Shown: one piece after another, positions 54,369 to 63,063 of the stretch
Numbering within the stretch: position 1 is the stretch's first letter
Layout: each line of letters opens with the position of its first letter
Assembly: GCF_047601025.1 (NCBI RefSeq)
Contig: NZ_JASGJZ010000001.1
Span: 124,001 to 188,000 of the forward strand
Direction of reading: 5' to 3'
Length of the DNA: 64,000 bases
Source: Pseudorhodoferax sp047601025
GTDB lineage: Bacteria; Pseudomonadota; Gammaproteobacteria; Burkholderiales; Burkholderiaceae_C
The notes under the pieces: generated by a model
What the model was told of the DNA's origin: nothing
Database searches by the model: none
The model's input: the letters and a program-made list of their open reading frames with translations, nothing else
Position numbers and translations under genes: made by a program

Positions 54369-55480
54369 TGCGGCGCGTGCGCATGGCGCCGCGCCCGGGC
54401 TGGCGCGAACGCTGCGAGGCCGTCGGCTTCGGCTGGCACAGCATCGACGGCGTGTACTGGGACGAATCGGCCGCCTACGCCTTCTCGCTGGCGCAGATCG
54501 AGACGCTGGAGCGGGCCAGCGCCGAGCTGCACGCCATGGGCCTGGACCTGGTGGCCGACCTGGTGCGCAGCGGCGACGTGGCGCGGTACCGCCTGCCCGA
54601 CGGTGCGCTGGCGCTGATCTGCGATTCGTGGCGGCGCGGCGAGCCGGACCTGTTCGGCCGCTTCGACTTCTCGTGGAACGGCACCGGCGCGCCCAGGCTG
54701 CTGGAATACAACGCCGACACCCCCACCAGCCTGCCCGAGGCCAGCGTGGCGCAATGGTTCTGGCTGCAGGACGTGATGCCCCAGGCCGACCAGTACAACT
54801 CGCTGCACGAGAAGCTGCTGGCGCGCTGGGCCGAGCTGGCGTGTGGCCAGACGGTGCACTTCCTCGCCAACGACAGCGAGGAGGACCTGGGCAACCTGCG
54901 CTACATGCAGGACGTGGCCCAGCAGGCCGGCGTGCGCGCGCGCCTGCTGCCGCTGCCCGCGCTGGGCCACCACCGCGGGCTCGGCCGCTTCGTGGACGAG
55001 CGCAACCTGCCCGTGCTTCGCTGCTTCAAGCTCTACCCGTGGGAATGGCTGCTGCAGGACGAGTTCGGCCCGCTCATCGGCCCGGCGGGGCTGCGCCCCA
55101 TCGAGCCGGCCTGGAAGATGCTGCTGTCCTCCAAGGCGCTGCTGCCGCTGCTGTGGGAGCGCCACGCGGGCCACCCCAACCTGCTGGCGGCCAGCTTCGC
55201 GCCCGACCTGCCCCTGCCCTGCGTGCGCAAGCCGCTGTCCTCGCGCGAGGGGCAGAACATCGCCATCCTGGGCGCGGGCGCCGCCCTGGAAACCCCCGGC
55301 CCGCATGCCGGCGAGCCCACCGTCTGGCAGGCCCTCGCGCCGCTGCCCGTGTTCGACGGCCAGCACACCGTGCTGGGCTGCTGGATGGTGCACGACGAGC
55401 CCGCGGGCCTGGGCGTCCGCGAGGACGCCACCGCCATCACGCGCGACACCAGCCGTTTCGTGCCGCACTACATCGCCTGA
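54368..55480 (+). CDS. Glutathionylspermidine synthase family ATP-grasp protein (YgiC/YjfC-like)
   Basis: A 370-residue ATP-grasp ligase. RFDFSWNGTGAPRLLEYNADTPTSLPEASVAQWFWL and LLSSKALLPLLWERHAGHPNLLAA are family signatures, with the C-terminal LGVREDATAITRDTSRFVPHY. YgiC/YjfC lack the amidase domain of Gsp and their substrate is not established (a peptide or polyamine ligation is expected). The ATG at 54368 overlaps the DUF1190 stop. The dispersed repeat begins at its stop codon. Confidence 0.9.
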   Translation: MRRVRMAPRPGWRERCEAVGFGWHSIDGVYWDESAAYAFSLAQIETLERASAELHAMGLDLVADLVRSGDVARYRLPDGALALICDSWRRGEPDLFGRFDFSWNGTGAPRLLEYNADTPTSLPEASVAQWFWLQDVMPQADQYNSLHEKLLARWAELACGQTVHFLANDSEEDLGNLRYMQDVAQQAGVRARLLPLPALGHHRGLGRFVDERNLPVLRCFKLYPWEWLLQDEFGPLIGPAGLRPIEPAWKMLLSSKALLPLLWERHAGHPNLLAASFAPDLPLPCVRKPLSSREGQNIAILGAGAALETPGPHAGEPTVWQALAPLPVFDGQHTVLGCWMVHDEPAGLGVREDATAITRDTSRFVPHYIA

Positions 55481-55702
55481 GCGGTGAGAACGCATTCCTC
55501 ACACCCACGCGAGGCCCTCCGATGAACGTCCATTTGCTTCGCCGACGCCGCGCCCGGAACCTCGCCCTGCGAGCCGGGGCACGCCCAGGCCTCCCATGCG
55601 GGCGTTGCGGTCCTGGCCCTGGCGCTGGCCAGGGCATCGGCCTGCGCCTGCGGCCCGCCGCACCCCGTCGTGGGCGCGATCGATCCCTTCACCGCTTCTG
55701 AC
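55478..55702 (+). repeat. Dispersed 3'-flank repeat, copy 3
   Basis: About 225 bp homologous to copies 1 and 2, inverted relative to them in the window but in the same sense relative to the upstream gene. The conserved hairpin is perfect here: GCCCTGGC, loop GCTG, GCCAGGGC at 55616-55635. It separates the YgiC and YjfL-type genes. Confidence 0.75.
55522..55701 (+). CDS. Small Arg-rich ORF in repeat copy 3
   Basis: 59 residues, start MNVHLLRRRRARNLALRAGA, end RRGRDRSLHRF. See the copy-2 ORF for the comparison. No Shine-Dalgarno sequence is seen. Coding is doubtful. Confidence 0.3.
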   Translation: MNVHLLRRRRARNLALRAGARPGLPCGRCGPGPGAGQGIGLRLRPAAPRRGRDRSLHRF

Positions 55703-55722
55703 CGGACTGTTTCCCCACCACC

Positions 55723-56121
55723 ATGCACCTCCTCAGTACCCTGCCGGCCTTCCTGGCCTATTTCGCCAGCGCCATGGGCCTGCTGGCCGCGTTCGTCCTC
55801 GTCTACCTGCGCATCACGGCGCATGCCGAGATCGCGCTGATCCGCCAGGGCAACATGGCCGCCACCGTGGCCTTGCTGGGCGCCGTGCTGGGCTTTGCCA
55901 TGCCGCTGGCCAGTTGCATCGCCCACAGCGTGAGCCTGGCGGACATGTGCGTGTGGGCGGGCGTCGCCCTGGTGGTGCAGCTGCTGGCCTATGTGCTGGC
56001 CACGCACCTGGTGCCGCGGCTGACCGATGGCATCGACGAGGGCAACCTGGCGCATGGCAGCTTCCTGGGCGGCGTGTCGTCGGTCACGGGCCTGATCAAC
56101 GCGGCCTGCATGGTCTATTGA
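55723..56121 (+). CDS. DUF350 (YjfL-like) membrane protein
   Basis: A 132-residue protein with four membrane segments in the DUF350 pattern: FLAYFASAMGLLAAFVLVYLRI, MAATVALLGAVLGFAMPLA, VWAGVALVVQLLAYVLA, and FLGGVSSVTGLINAACM with charged DEGN before it. In E. coli yjfL lies beside yjfM and yjfC; the same trio is here, so the three proteins probably act together at the membrane. Confidence 0.86.
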   Translation: MHLLSTLPAFLAYFASAMGLLAAFVLVYLRITAHAEIALIRQGNMAATVALLGAVLGFAMPLASCIAHSVSLADMCVWAGVALVVQLLAYVLATHLVPRLTDGIDEGNLAHGSFLGGVSSVTGLINAACMVY

Positions 56122-56161
56122 GTCGAGCCGGATGGCTTGAAGCAACGGCACCGTCTACGAC

Positions 56162-56395
56162 GTGATCGTCGAGACGGCCGGCAGGAAGGGCTCGGCCACC
56201 GAGCCGCGCATCGTGGCCAGGGCCGAGGGCATCGGCAAGCCGGCCGAGGACGAGGCCTTCCACGGCAAGGAGCCGCCGCCGTTGAAGGCGGCCTTCAATT
56301 TGGCGGTGACGCCGGCGCAGTCGCTGCGCCCACGGCCGCAGGCCATCGATCCGGCGCTGCCCGTGGTCGATCCCTGGGCCGGATTCCGCGAGTGA
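56162..56395 (+). CDS. Hypothetical protein, possible fragment
   Basis: 77 residues from a GTG (VETAGRKGSATEPRIVARAE near the start, ALPVVDPWAGFRE at the end). Codon use is chromosome-like, but a stop codon lies directly upstream and no homology is recognised. It may be the tail of a lost gene. Confidence 0.3.
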   Translation: MIVETAGRKGSATEPRIVARAEGIGKPAEDEAFHGKEPPPLKAAFNLAVTPAQSLRPRPQAIDPALPVVDPWAGFRE

Positions 56396-56416
56396 TGTGC
56401 CCGGCGCCCGGGCTGT

Positions 56417-57328
56417 TCACTGCTCCGGCGGCACCACCATCACGTCGCTTTCCGCCAGCTCCAGCACCCGCTCGGCCACGCTCCCCAGCAGCAGCCCGGT
56501 CAACCCCGAGCGCCGCTGCGTCCCCAGCACGATCAGTTCGCCCGGATGCTCCGCCCCGTGCTCGCGCAGCAGCAGCCCGGGGTCGCCGTACGCCAGCCGC
56601 AGCCGGACCCGCGATCGCACGGCCAGCGGCAGCGGCGTCGCGTCCAGGAACAGCCGCGCCTGCTCCTCGGCGGCGGCGCGGCCGGCCTGGCGGGCCTGCT
56701 CCACGTCCATGCCGGCCAGCAGCGGATACGGGTTGCCGAAGGCGTGGAACAGCGTGAAGCCGGCCTCGGGGAACAGCGCGGCGGCGGCCTGCAGCGCACG
56801 GCGCGCGTGCTCGGAGAAGTCGCTGGTCACCAGCACCTGGGCATAGGCGGCGCGGGCGCGTTCGCGCACCACCAGCAGCGGCACGGGGCAGCGCCGCGCC
56901 AGCGTGTCCACGGTGGAGCCGAGCAGCGCGCGCGCCAGCGACTCGTGGCGCGCCACGCCAGTCACCACCAGGCCGCAGTGCTCGGCCCGGGCCACGGCCA
57001 GCACGGTGGCGGCGACCTCGCCACGCTCCACGCGCACGGCCAGCGGCACCCGCGCGTCGGCCAGGTCGGCGTGCAGCCGGCGCTCGGCCCGGCGCCGCGC
57101 GGCGCGCTCGGCCACGGCGTCGGACGACAGCGCCAGCACCGGATGCGAGATCAGCCCGGCGCCGCCGGGCAGCACCGCCAGGGCGACCAGCGGCGCCTGC
57201 CACTGGCGCGCCAGCTGCAGCGCGCGGTCCATCGCGCGGTCGCTGCGCGGGCTCAGGTCGGTGGCCAGCAGCACGGCCGGGCGGTCCTGCGGGTGGCCGG
57301 CCGCCGGATCGGCCGAGGGATCGTTCAT
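56417..57328 (-). CDS. Tandem universal stress protein
   Basis: A 303-residue cytoplasmic protein with two UspA domains. Domain 1 has VLLATDLSPRSDRAMDRAL and GLVVTGVARHESLARALLGS TVDTLARRCPVPLLVV; domain 2 has VLVTSDFSEHARRALQAAA and ELIVLGTQRRSGLTGLLLGS followed by VAERVLE. The G-x2-G-x9-GS/T ATP motif is kept in domain 2. It overlaps the end of the P-type ATPase gene (ATGA), so both belong to one operon behind an FNR-type box; such USP genes are often oxygen-limitation controlled. Confidence 0.9.
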   Translation of the reverse strand: MNDPSADPAAGHPQDRPAVLLATDLSPRSDRAMDRALQLARQWQAPLVALAVLPGGAGLISHPVLALSSDAVAERAARRRAERRLHADLADARVPLAVRVERGEVAATVLAVARAEHCGLVVTGVARHESLARALLGSTVDTLARRCPVPLLVVRERARAAYAQVLVTSDFSEHARRALQAAAALFPEAGFTLFHAFGNPYPLLAGMDVEQARQAGRAAAEEQARLFLDATPLPLAVRSRVRLRLAYGDPGLLLREHGAEHPGELIVLGTQRRSGLTGLLLGSVAERVLELAESDVMVVPPEQ

Positions 57329-60072
57329 GCGGATGCCTCCTTGTGCACGGCCAGTTCGTCGAACACCTGCCAGCGCCGCAGCAGCGCCTTCTCGATCTCC
57401 AGCACCACCATCGAGGCCGCGCCGATCGCCAGCACCAGCGCGCCGTCGGCCAGCGGCACGTCGCGCGTGTCGAACAGCGCCTGCATCCACGGCGCGTAGG
57501 TGAAGGCCAGCTGCGCCAGCACCACCGCGCCCACCGCGCCCAGCACGGCCGGCGTGCCGCGCGCGCCGGTCCAGGTGAACGAGCGCATGTGCAGGTAGCG
57601 CACGTTGAACAGGTAGAAGATCTCCAGCACGCACAGCATGTTGACCACCAGCGTACGCGAAAGCGCGTCGTCGTGGCCGCGCCAGTGCCCCCAGGCGAGG
57701 ATGCCGAAGGTGCCGGCCGTGAACAGCAGCGAGACGAAGACCACGCGCCACAGCATGAACGGCGACAGCAGCGGCGCGTCCGGCACGCGCGGCGGGCGCT
57801 CCATCACGCCCGGCTCGGCCGGCTCGAAGGCCAGCGACAGGCCCAGCGTGATCGTCAGCACCATGTTGACCCACAGGATCTGCGGCGCCGTCATCGGCAG
57901 CGTCAGGCCCAGCACCAGCGCGGCGACGATGGCCAGCACCTCTCCGCCGTTGGTCGGCAGCGTCCAGGCGATGACCTTGCGGATGTTGTCGTAGACGGTG
58001 CGGCCCTCGCGCACGGCGGCGACGATGGAGGCGAAGTTGTCGTCGGCCAGCACGATCTGCGCGGCCTCCTTGGCGGCGTCCGTGCCCTTGTGGCCCATGG
58101 CCACGCCGACGTCGGCCTGCTTCAGCGAGGGCGCGTCGTTCACGCCGTCGCCGGTCATGGCGACGACCTCGCCCTCGGCCTGCAGCGCGCGCACCACGCG
58201 CAGCTTGTGCTCGGGGTTGGTGCGCGCGAACACGCTGGCGCGCCGCGCCAGGCCGCGCAGCTCGGCGTCGGAGGCGGCGTCCACGTCGGCGCCGGTGGCC
58301 ACCACCGGGCGCTCGGCCAGGCCGAGCTGGGCGGCGATGGCGGCGGCGGTGGCGGCGTGGTCGCCGGTGATCATCTTCACGCGGATGCCGGCGGAGCGGC
58401 AGTCGGCCACCGCCGCCAGCGCCTCGGCGCGCGGCGGGTCGATGAAGCCCACCAGGCCCAGGAACACCAGTTCCGCCGCGGCGCCGAAGTCGAGCTGGTC
58501 CGGCGCCCGCGGCAGCCGGCGCAGCGCGAAGCCGAGCACGCGCTCGCCGTCCGAGGCGGCGGCCGCGATGGCCCGTTCCCAGTAGCCCGCGTCGAGCGGG
58601 TGCACCCGGCCGTCGGCGCCGAGCTGGCCGCGGCTCATGGCCAGCACGCGCTCGGGCGCGCCCTTGACGAACAGCTCGGCCTGGCCGTCCGCGCGCGCGT
58701 GCAGCGTGGCCATGAAGCGGTGCTGCGCGTCGAACGGGATCTCGTCGCTGCGCGGATGGCCGGCGCGCAGCGCGCGCGCGTCGAGCCCGGCCTTCATCGC
58801 CAGCGCCACGAGGGCGCCTTCCATCGGGTCGCCGTCGACCTTCCACTGGCCGGCGGCGTCCTGCGCGAGCTGGGCGTCGTTGCACAGCAGCGCGGCCTCG
58901 ATCAGCGTGCGCGCGTTGACGGCCAGCGCGTCCTGGCCCTCGGGCAGCTCCAGCGCGCCGACCGGGGCATAGCCCGAGCCGCCGACCGCGATGCGCGCGT
59001 CCTCGGTCACCACGCGGCAGGCGGTCATCTCGTTGCGCGTCAGCGTGCCGGTCTTGTCGGAGCAGATCACCGTGGTGGCGCCCAGCGTCTCCACCGCCGG
59101 CAGCCGGCGCACGATGGCCTGGCGCCGCGCCATGCGGCGCACGCCGATGGCCAGCGTGATGGTGATCACCGCCGGCAGGCTCTCAGGCACCAGGCTCACG
59201 GCCACGGCCACCACCACCATCAGCGCCGCCACCCATTCCATGTCCTGCACGCCGACGGCGAACGCGAACAGCACGGCCGCCAGCAGGATGCACAGCACCG
59301 TGAAGCGCCGGCCGAAGGCGTCGATCTTGCGCAGCAGCGGCGTGGTCAGCGGCTGCACCCCGCCCAGCAGGCTGCTGATGCGGCCGATCTCGGTGTGCAC
59401 GCCGGTGGCCACCACCGTTCCCAGGCCCTGCCCGGCCGCCACCAGCGTGCCGGAATAGGCCATGCCGTCGCGGTCGCCCAGCGCCGCCCGGGCGTCGACG
59501 GCGGCCTCGGACTTGGTGCTGGCCACGGACTCGCCGGTCAGGATGGCCTCGTCCACCAGCAGGCCGCGCGCGCGCAGCAGGCGCAGGTCGGCCGGCACGC
59601 GGTCGCCGGCCTCCAGCAGCACCACGTCGCCCGGCACCAGGCCGGCCACCGGCACGGCCAGGCGCCGGCCCTCGCGCAGCACGCGCGCGCTGGGCGCCAG
59701 CATCGCGCGCAGCGCATCCAGCGCCTGCTCGGCCTTGCCCTCCTGCACGAAGCCGACGATGGCGTTGACCAGCACCACGCCGACGATCACGCTGGCGTCG
59801 ACCCAGTGGCCCAGCACCGCCGCCACCACCGCCGCGGACAGCAGGAACAGGATCAGCGCGTTGTTGAACTGCGCCAGGAAGCGCCGGAACGGGTGCACGC
59901 GCGGCGGCGCCGGCAGCTCGTTCGGGCCGTGGCGGGCCAGCCGCGCGGCGGCCTCGGCAGCGGTCAGGCCCTCGCGGCGGCTGTCGAGCCGCTGCAGGAC
60001 GTCGTCGGCCGGCAGGGCATGCCAGTCGCTGGCGGCCGGCTCGGCCGCGGGGGAAGAAACATCGGTCGCCAT
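57325..60072 (-). CDS. P-type cation-transporting ATPase (P2-like)
   Basis: A 915-residue membrane pump. The actuator has ILTGES at 177-182, the phosphorylation site is SDKTGTLT (Asp339), MITGDHAATAAAIAAQLG and MTGDGVNDAPSLKQADVGVAMG close the P domain, and the ion-site helix reads SLVPESLPAVITITLAIGV, a PE-x-LP type. About ten membrane segments. The group transports Ca, Na, K or Mg in different bacteria; selectivity cannot be told. The ATG at 60072 is preferred to 60099. Downstream USP overlap and upstream FNR-type box suggest an oxygen-limited stress operon. Confidence 0.92.
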   Translation of the reverse strand: MATDVSSPAAEPAASDWHALPADDVLQRLDSRREGLTAAEAAARLARHGPNELPAPPRVHPFRRFLAQFNNALILFLLSAAVVAAVLGHWVDASVIVGVVLVNAIVGFVQEGKAEQALDALRAMLAPSARVLREGRRLAVPVAGLVPGDVVLLEAGDRVPADLRLLRARGLLVDEAILTGESVASTKSEAAVDARAALGDRDGMAYSGTLVAAGQGLGTVVATGVHTEIGRISSLLGGVQPLTTPLLRKIDAFGRRFTVLCILLAAVLFAFAVGVQDMEWVAALMVVVAVAVSLVPESLPAVITITLAIGVRRMARRQAIVRRLPAVETLGATTVICSDKTGTLTRNEMTACRVVTEDARIAVGGSGYAPVGALELPEGQDALAVNARTLIEAALLCNDAQLAQDAAGQWKVDGDPMEGALVALAMKAGLDARALRAGHPRSDEIPFDAQHRFMATLHARADGQAELFVKGAPERVLAMSRGQLGADGRVHPLDAGYWERAIAAAASDGERVLGFALRRLPRAPDQLDFGAAAELVFLGLVGFIDPPRAEALAAVADCRSAGIRVKMITGDHAATAAAIAAQLGLAERPVVATGADVDAASDAELRGLARRASVFARTNPEHKLRVVRALQAEGEVVAMTGDGVNDAPSLKQADVGVAMGHKGTDAAKEAAQIVLADDNFASIVAAVREGRTVYDNIRKVIAWTLPTNGGEVLAIVAALVLGLTLPMTAPQILWVNMVLTITLGLSLAFEPAEPGVMERPPRVPDAPLLSPFMLWRVVFVSLLFTAGTFGILAWGHWRGHDDALSRTLVVNMLCVLEIFYLFNVRYLHMRSFTWTGARGTPAVLGAVGAVVLAQLAFTYAPWMQALFDTRDVPLADGALVLAIGAASMVVLEIEKALLRRWQVFDELAVHKEASA

Positions 60073-60130
60073 GGCGTCAATGGAACACAGCCGCGTCACG
60101 GAATGAGCGAATTCAGCGCGCTAGACTGGG

Positions 60131-60148
60131 GATATTCGCTCGAATATC
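60131..60148. promoter_or_regulatory. Perfect 18-bp palindrome upstream of the ATPase gene
   Basis: GATATTCGCTCGAATATC: arms GATATTCG and CGAATATC with a 2-bp spacer. It falls where the -10 region of the leftward promoter would be if the FNR-type box is at -41.5, so a repressor could act here. Confidence 0.5.
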
Positions 60149-60156
60149 GTGCTCCC

Positions 60157-60170
60157 TTGACTTGCATCAA
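60157..60170 (-). promoter_or_regulatory. FNR/Anr-type box
   Basis: TTGACTTGCATCAA (plus strand) matches TTGAT-N4-ATCAA with one change. Its centre is about 91 bp before the ATPase start. With the box at -41.5 an AATATC hexamer falls at the -10 place on the minus strand, which favours leftward class II activation. Confidence 0.6.
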
Positions 60171-60204
60171 TCGTGGCGCCCACCGCGCCGCGACAGTTCC
60201 CGCC

Positions 60205-61944
60205 ATGTCCCTGCCCAACGCGCCTGCTCCGACCCAACAGCTCGACACCCTGGTCCACGCCGCCCTCGCCCGCATGAGCGGCTCGCTCTCGCCCACGTCG
60301 GCCCTGCTGGCCTGGCAGGACTGGGTGGCCCACCTGGCCGGCTCGCCCGGCCGCCAGATGGCGCTGGCCAGCCTGGCCGCCACGCAGGCCCAGGCGCTGG
60401 CCTGGTACCTGGCCGAGGCGCTGAGCACGCGCCCCGGCGACGCACGCGCGCTGGTGGCGCCGCCGGCGCAGGACCGCCGCTTCGCCGCGCCCGAATGGCG
60501 CCAGTGGCCATTCAACCTGTGGCACCAGTCCTTCCTGCTGGTGGAGCAGTGGTGGGATGCCGCCACGCACGGCGTGCCGGGCGTGGACCCGCACCACGAG
60601 CGCGTCGTCGCGTTCTGGGCGCGCCAGTGGCTGGACATGTGCTCGCCCGGCAACCGCATCGCCACCAACCCGCTGGTGATCAAGGCGACGCTGGCCGAGG
60701 GCGGCGCCAACCTCGTGCGCGGCACCCAGCACCTGCTCACCGACCTGGCCCAGGCCGCCACCGGCGAGGCGCTGGCCGCGCCGGGCGGCTTCGCGGTCGG
60801 GCGCGACCTGGCCGCCACGCCCGGCAAGGTGGTGCTGCGCAACCGGGTCATGGAGCTGATCCAGTACCAGCCGACCACCGCCGAGGTGCACCCCGAGCCG
60901 GTGCTGCTGGTGCCGGCCTGGATCATGAAGTACTACATCCTGGACCTCTCGCCGCACGATTCGCTGGTCAAGTACCTGCTGGACCAGGGCCACACCGTGT
61001 TCTGCATCTCCTGGAAGAACCCGGGCGAGGCCGAGCGCGACCTGGGCATGGACGACTACCTGCGCGACGGCTTCTTCGCCGCGCTCGACGCCGTGAACGC
61101 GATCTGCCCGCAGCGCCAGGTGCACGCCACCGGCTACTGCCTGGGCGGCACGCTGCTGGCCATCGCGGCCGCAGCCATGGCGCGCGACGGCGACGCGCGG
61201 CTGGCCAGCGTCAGCCTGTTCGCCGCGCAGACCGACTTCAGCGAGCCCGGCGAGCTGGCCCTGTTCATCGACGAGAGCCAGGTCAGCCTGCTGGAGGCGC
61301 AGATGGCCGCCACCGGCTACCTCAAGGCCAGCCAGATGGCCGGCGCGTTCCAGATGCTGCGCTCCTACGACCTGCTGTGGTCGCGCCTGGTGCACGACTA
61401 CCTGCTCGGCGAGCGCGCCAGCATGAACGACCTGATGGCCTGGAACGCCGACGCCACGCGCATGCCCGCGCGCATGCATTCCGAGTACCTGCGCCGCCTG
61501 TTCCTGAACGACGACCTGAGCGAGGGCCGCTACCCGGTGAACGGCCGCCCGGTGGCGCTGAGTTCCATCCGGCTGCCGGTGTTCATGGTCGGCACCACCA
61601 CGGACCACGTGGCGCCCTGGCGCTCGGTGCACAAGCTGCACCACCTGTGCCCGGCCGAGATCACCTTCGCGCTGACCAGCGGCGGGCACAACGCCGGCAT
61701 CGTCAACCCGCCGGTGCCGGGCTCGCACCGCACCTACCAGGTCCTGACGCGGCCGGCCGGTGGCACGTACCTCGCGCCGGACGAGTGGCTGGCCGCCGCG
61801 CCGCTGCACCAGGGCTCCTGGTGGCCGGCCTGGCAGCAGTGGCTGGCGGAGCGCTCGGGCGCGCCGGCCAAGCCGCCGCGCATGGGCGCGGGCCACTACA
61901 AGCCGGTGGCCGACGCGCCCGGCCAGTACGTCCTGGAGAAATGA
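60205..61944 (+). CDS. phaC: Class I poly(3-hydroxyalkanoate) synthase
   Basis: Polymerises (R)-3-hydroxyacyl-CoA to PHA on granules. The 579-residue product has the lipase-like box HATGYCLGGTLLAI with catalytic Cys312, VPAWIMKYYILDLSPHDSLV, and the catalytic His in SGGHNAGIVNPP with the Asp of TTTDHVAPW. The length fits class I. It stands without phaA or phaB in the window and is followed 6 bp later by an HlyD-type gene. It is divergent from the ATPase operon. Confidence 0.95.
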   Translation: MSLPNAPAPTQQLDTLVHAALARMSGSLSPTSALLAWQDWVAHLAGSPGRQMALASLAATQAQALAWYLAEALSTRPGDARALVAPPAQDRRFAAPEWRQWPFNLWHQSFLLVEQWWDAATHGVPGVDPHHERVVAFWARQWLDMCSPGNRIATNPLVIKATLAEGGANLVRGTQHLLTDLAQAATGEALAAPGGFAVGRDLAATPGKVVLRNRVMELIQYQPTTAEVHPEPVLLVPAWIMKYYILDLSPHDSLVKYLLDQGHTVFCISWKNPGEAERDLGMDDYLRDGFFAALDAVNAICPQRQVHATGYCLGGTLLAIAAAAMARDGDARLASVSLFAAQTDFSEPGELALFIDESQVSLLEAQMAATGYLKASQMAGAFQMLRSYDLLWSRLVHDYLLGERASMNDLMAWNADATRMPARMHSEYLRRLFLNDDLSEGRYPVNGRPVALSSIRLPVFMVGTTTDHVAPWRSVHKLHHLCPAEITFALTSGGHNAGIVNPPVPGSHRTYQVLTRPAGGTYLAPDEWLAAAPLHQGSWWPAWQQWLAERSGAPAKPPRMGAGHYKPVADAPGQYVLEK

Positions 61945-61950
61945 GAAGCC

Positions 61951-63057
61951 GTGACCCCATCGTCCCCACCCGCGCCGCGGGGCCTGCGGTCCTGGGCTGA
62001 GAAACGCTGGCCCGTCGTGCTGGTGCTGGCGCTGGCCGCCGGCGGCTGGTGGGCCTGGCAGTCCAGCCGGCCGCAGGGCCCCGGCCCGGGCTTTGCCAGC
62101 GGCAACGGCCGCATCGAGGCCACCGAGGTCGACGTCGCCACCCGCACCGGCGGCCGCGTGCAGGAGATCCTGGTCGACGAAGGCGCCTTCGTGCAGGCCG
62201 GCCAGCCGCTGGCGCACATGCAGATCGACATGCTGAACGCCCAGGCCGCCGAGGCGCGCGCGATGCGCCAGCAGGCGCAGACCGGCGTGGCCCAGGCGCA
62301 GGCGCAGGTGGCCGCGCGCGAGAGCGAGCGCGCCGCCGCGCGCGCCCAGGTGGTGCAGCGCGAGAGCGAGCTGGACGCCGCGCGGCGCCGGCTGGCCCGC
62401 TCGGAAACGCTGGCGCGCCAGGGCGCCGCCGCGATGCAGGAACTGGACGACGACCGCGCCCGCGTGCGCAACGCCGGGGCCGCGGTGGACGCCGCGCGCG
62501 CCCAGGTGGCGGCCGCGCAGGCCGCGGTCGACGCGGCGCGGGCCGCGCACGTCGGCGCCGAGGCGGCCGTCGAGGCGGCCTCGGCCACGGTCGACCGCAT
62601 CGGCGCCGACCTGGCCGACACCGCGCTGCGCGCGCCGCGCGACGGCCGCGTACAGTTCCGCCTGGCCCAGCCCGGCGAGGTGCTGGCCGCCGGCGGCAAG
62701 GTGCTGAACCTGGTGGACCTGTCGGACGTGTACATGGGCTTCTTCCTGCCCGAGACCGTGGCCGGCCGCGTGCCGCTGGGCGCGGAGGTGCGCATCGTGC
62801 TCGACGCGGCGCCGCAGCTCGCGATCCCGGCGCGCGTGAGCTTCGTCGCCAGCACCGCGCAGTTCACGCCCAAGACCGTGGAGACCGCCAGCGAGCGCGA
62901 GAAGCTGATGTTCCGCGTGCGCGCGCGCATCGACCCGGCGCTGCTCAAGAGCCGGCTGGAGCAGGTCAAGACCGGCCTGCCCGGCGTGGCCTGGGTGCGG
63001 CTGGACCCGCAGGCGCCCTGGCCGGCCGGGCTCGACCGGCTGGTGCAGCCGGAGTAG
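61951..63057 (+). CDS. HlyD-family membrane fusion protein (YhiI-like)
   Basis: A 368-residue periplasmic adaptor of an ABC exporter. One membrane anchor (WPVVLVLALAAGGWWAW) is followed by GRIEATEVDVATRTGGRVQEILVDEGAFV (barrel-sandwich hybrid) and a long Ala/Arg/Gln-rich coiled coil over about residues 90-215. The start is GTG at 61951. With the rbbA-type gene directly downstream it matches E. coli yhiI-rbbA-yhhJ. Confidence 0.88.
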   Translation: MTPSSPPAPRGLRSWAEKRWPVVLVLALAAGGWWAWQSSRPQGPGPGFASGNGRIEATEVDVATRTGGRVQEILVDEGAFVQAGQPLAHMQIDMLNAQAAEARAMRQQAQTGVAQAQAQVAARESERAAARAQVVQRESELDAARRRLARSETLARQGAAAMQELDDDRARVRNAGAAVDAARAQVAAAQAAVDAARAAHVGAEAAVEAASATVDRIGADLADTALRAPRDGRVQFRLAQPGEVLAAGGKVLNLVDLSDVYMGFFLPETVAGRVPLGAEVRIVLDAAPQLAIPARVSFVASTAQFTPKTVETASEREKLMFRVRARIDPALLKSRLEQVKTGLPGVAWVRLDPQAPWPAGLDRLVQPE

Positions 63058-63063
63058 CGGCGC

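Noticed and set aside
57343..60100. Long plus-strand frame ahead of phaC
   Set aside because: It is the antisense of the P-type ATPase joined in frame to phaC; PhaC homology begins at 60205.
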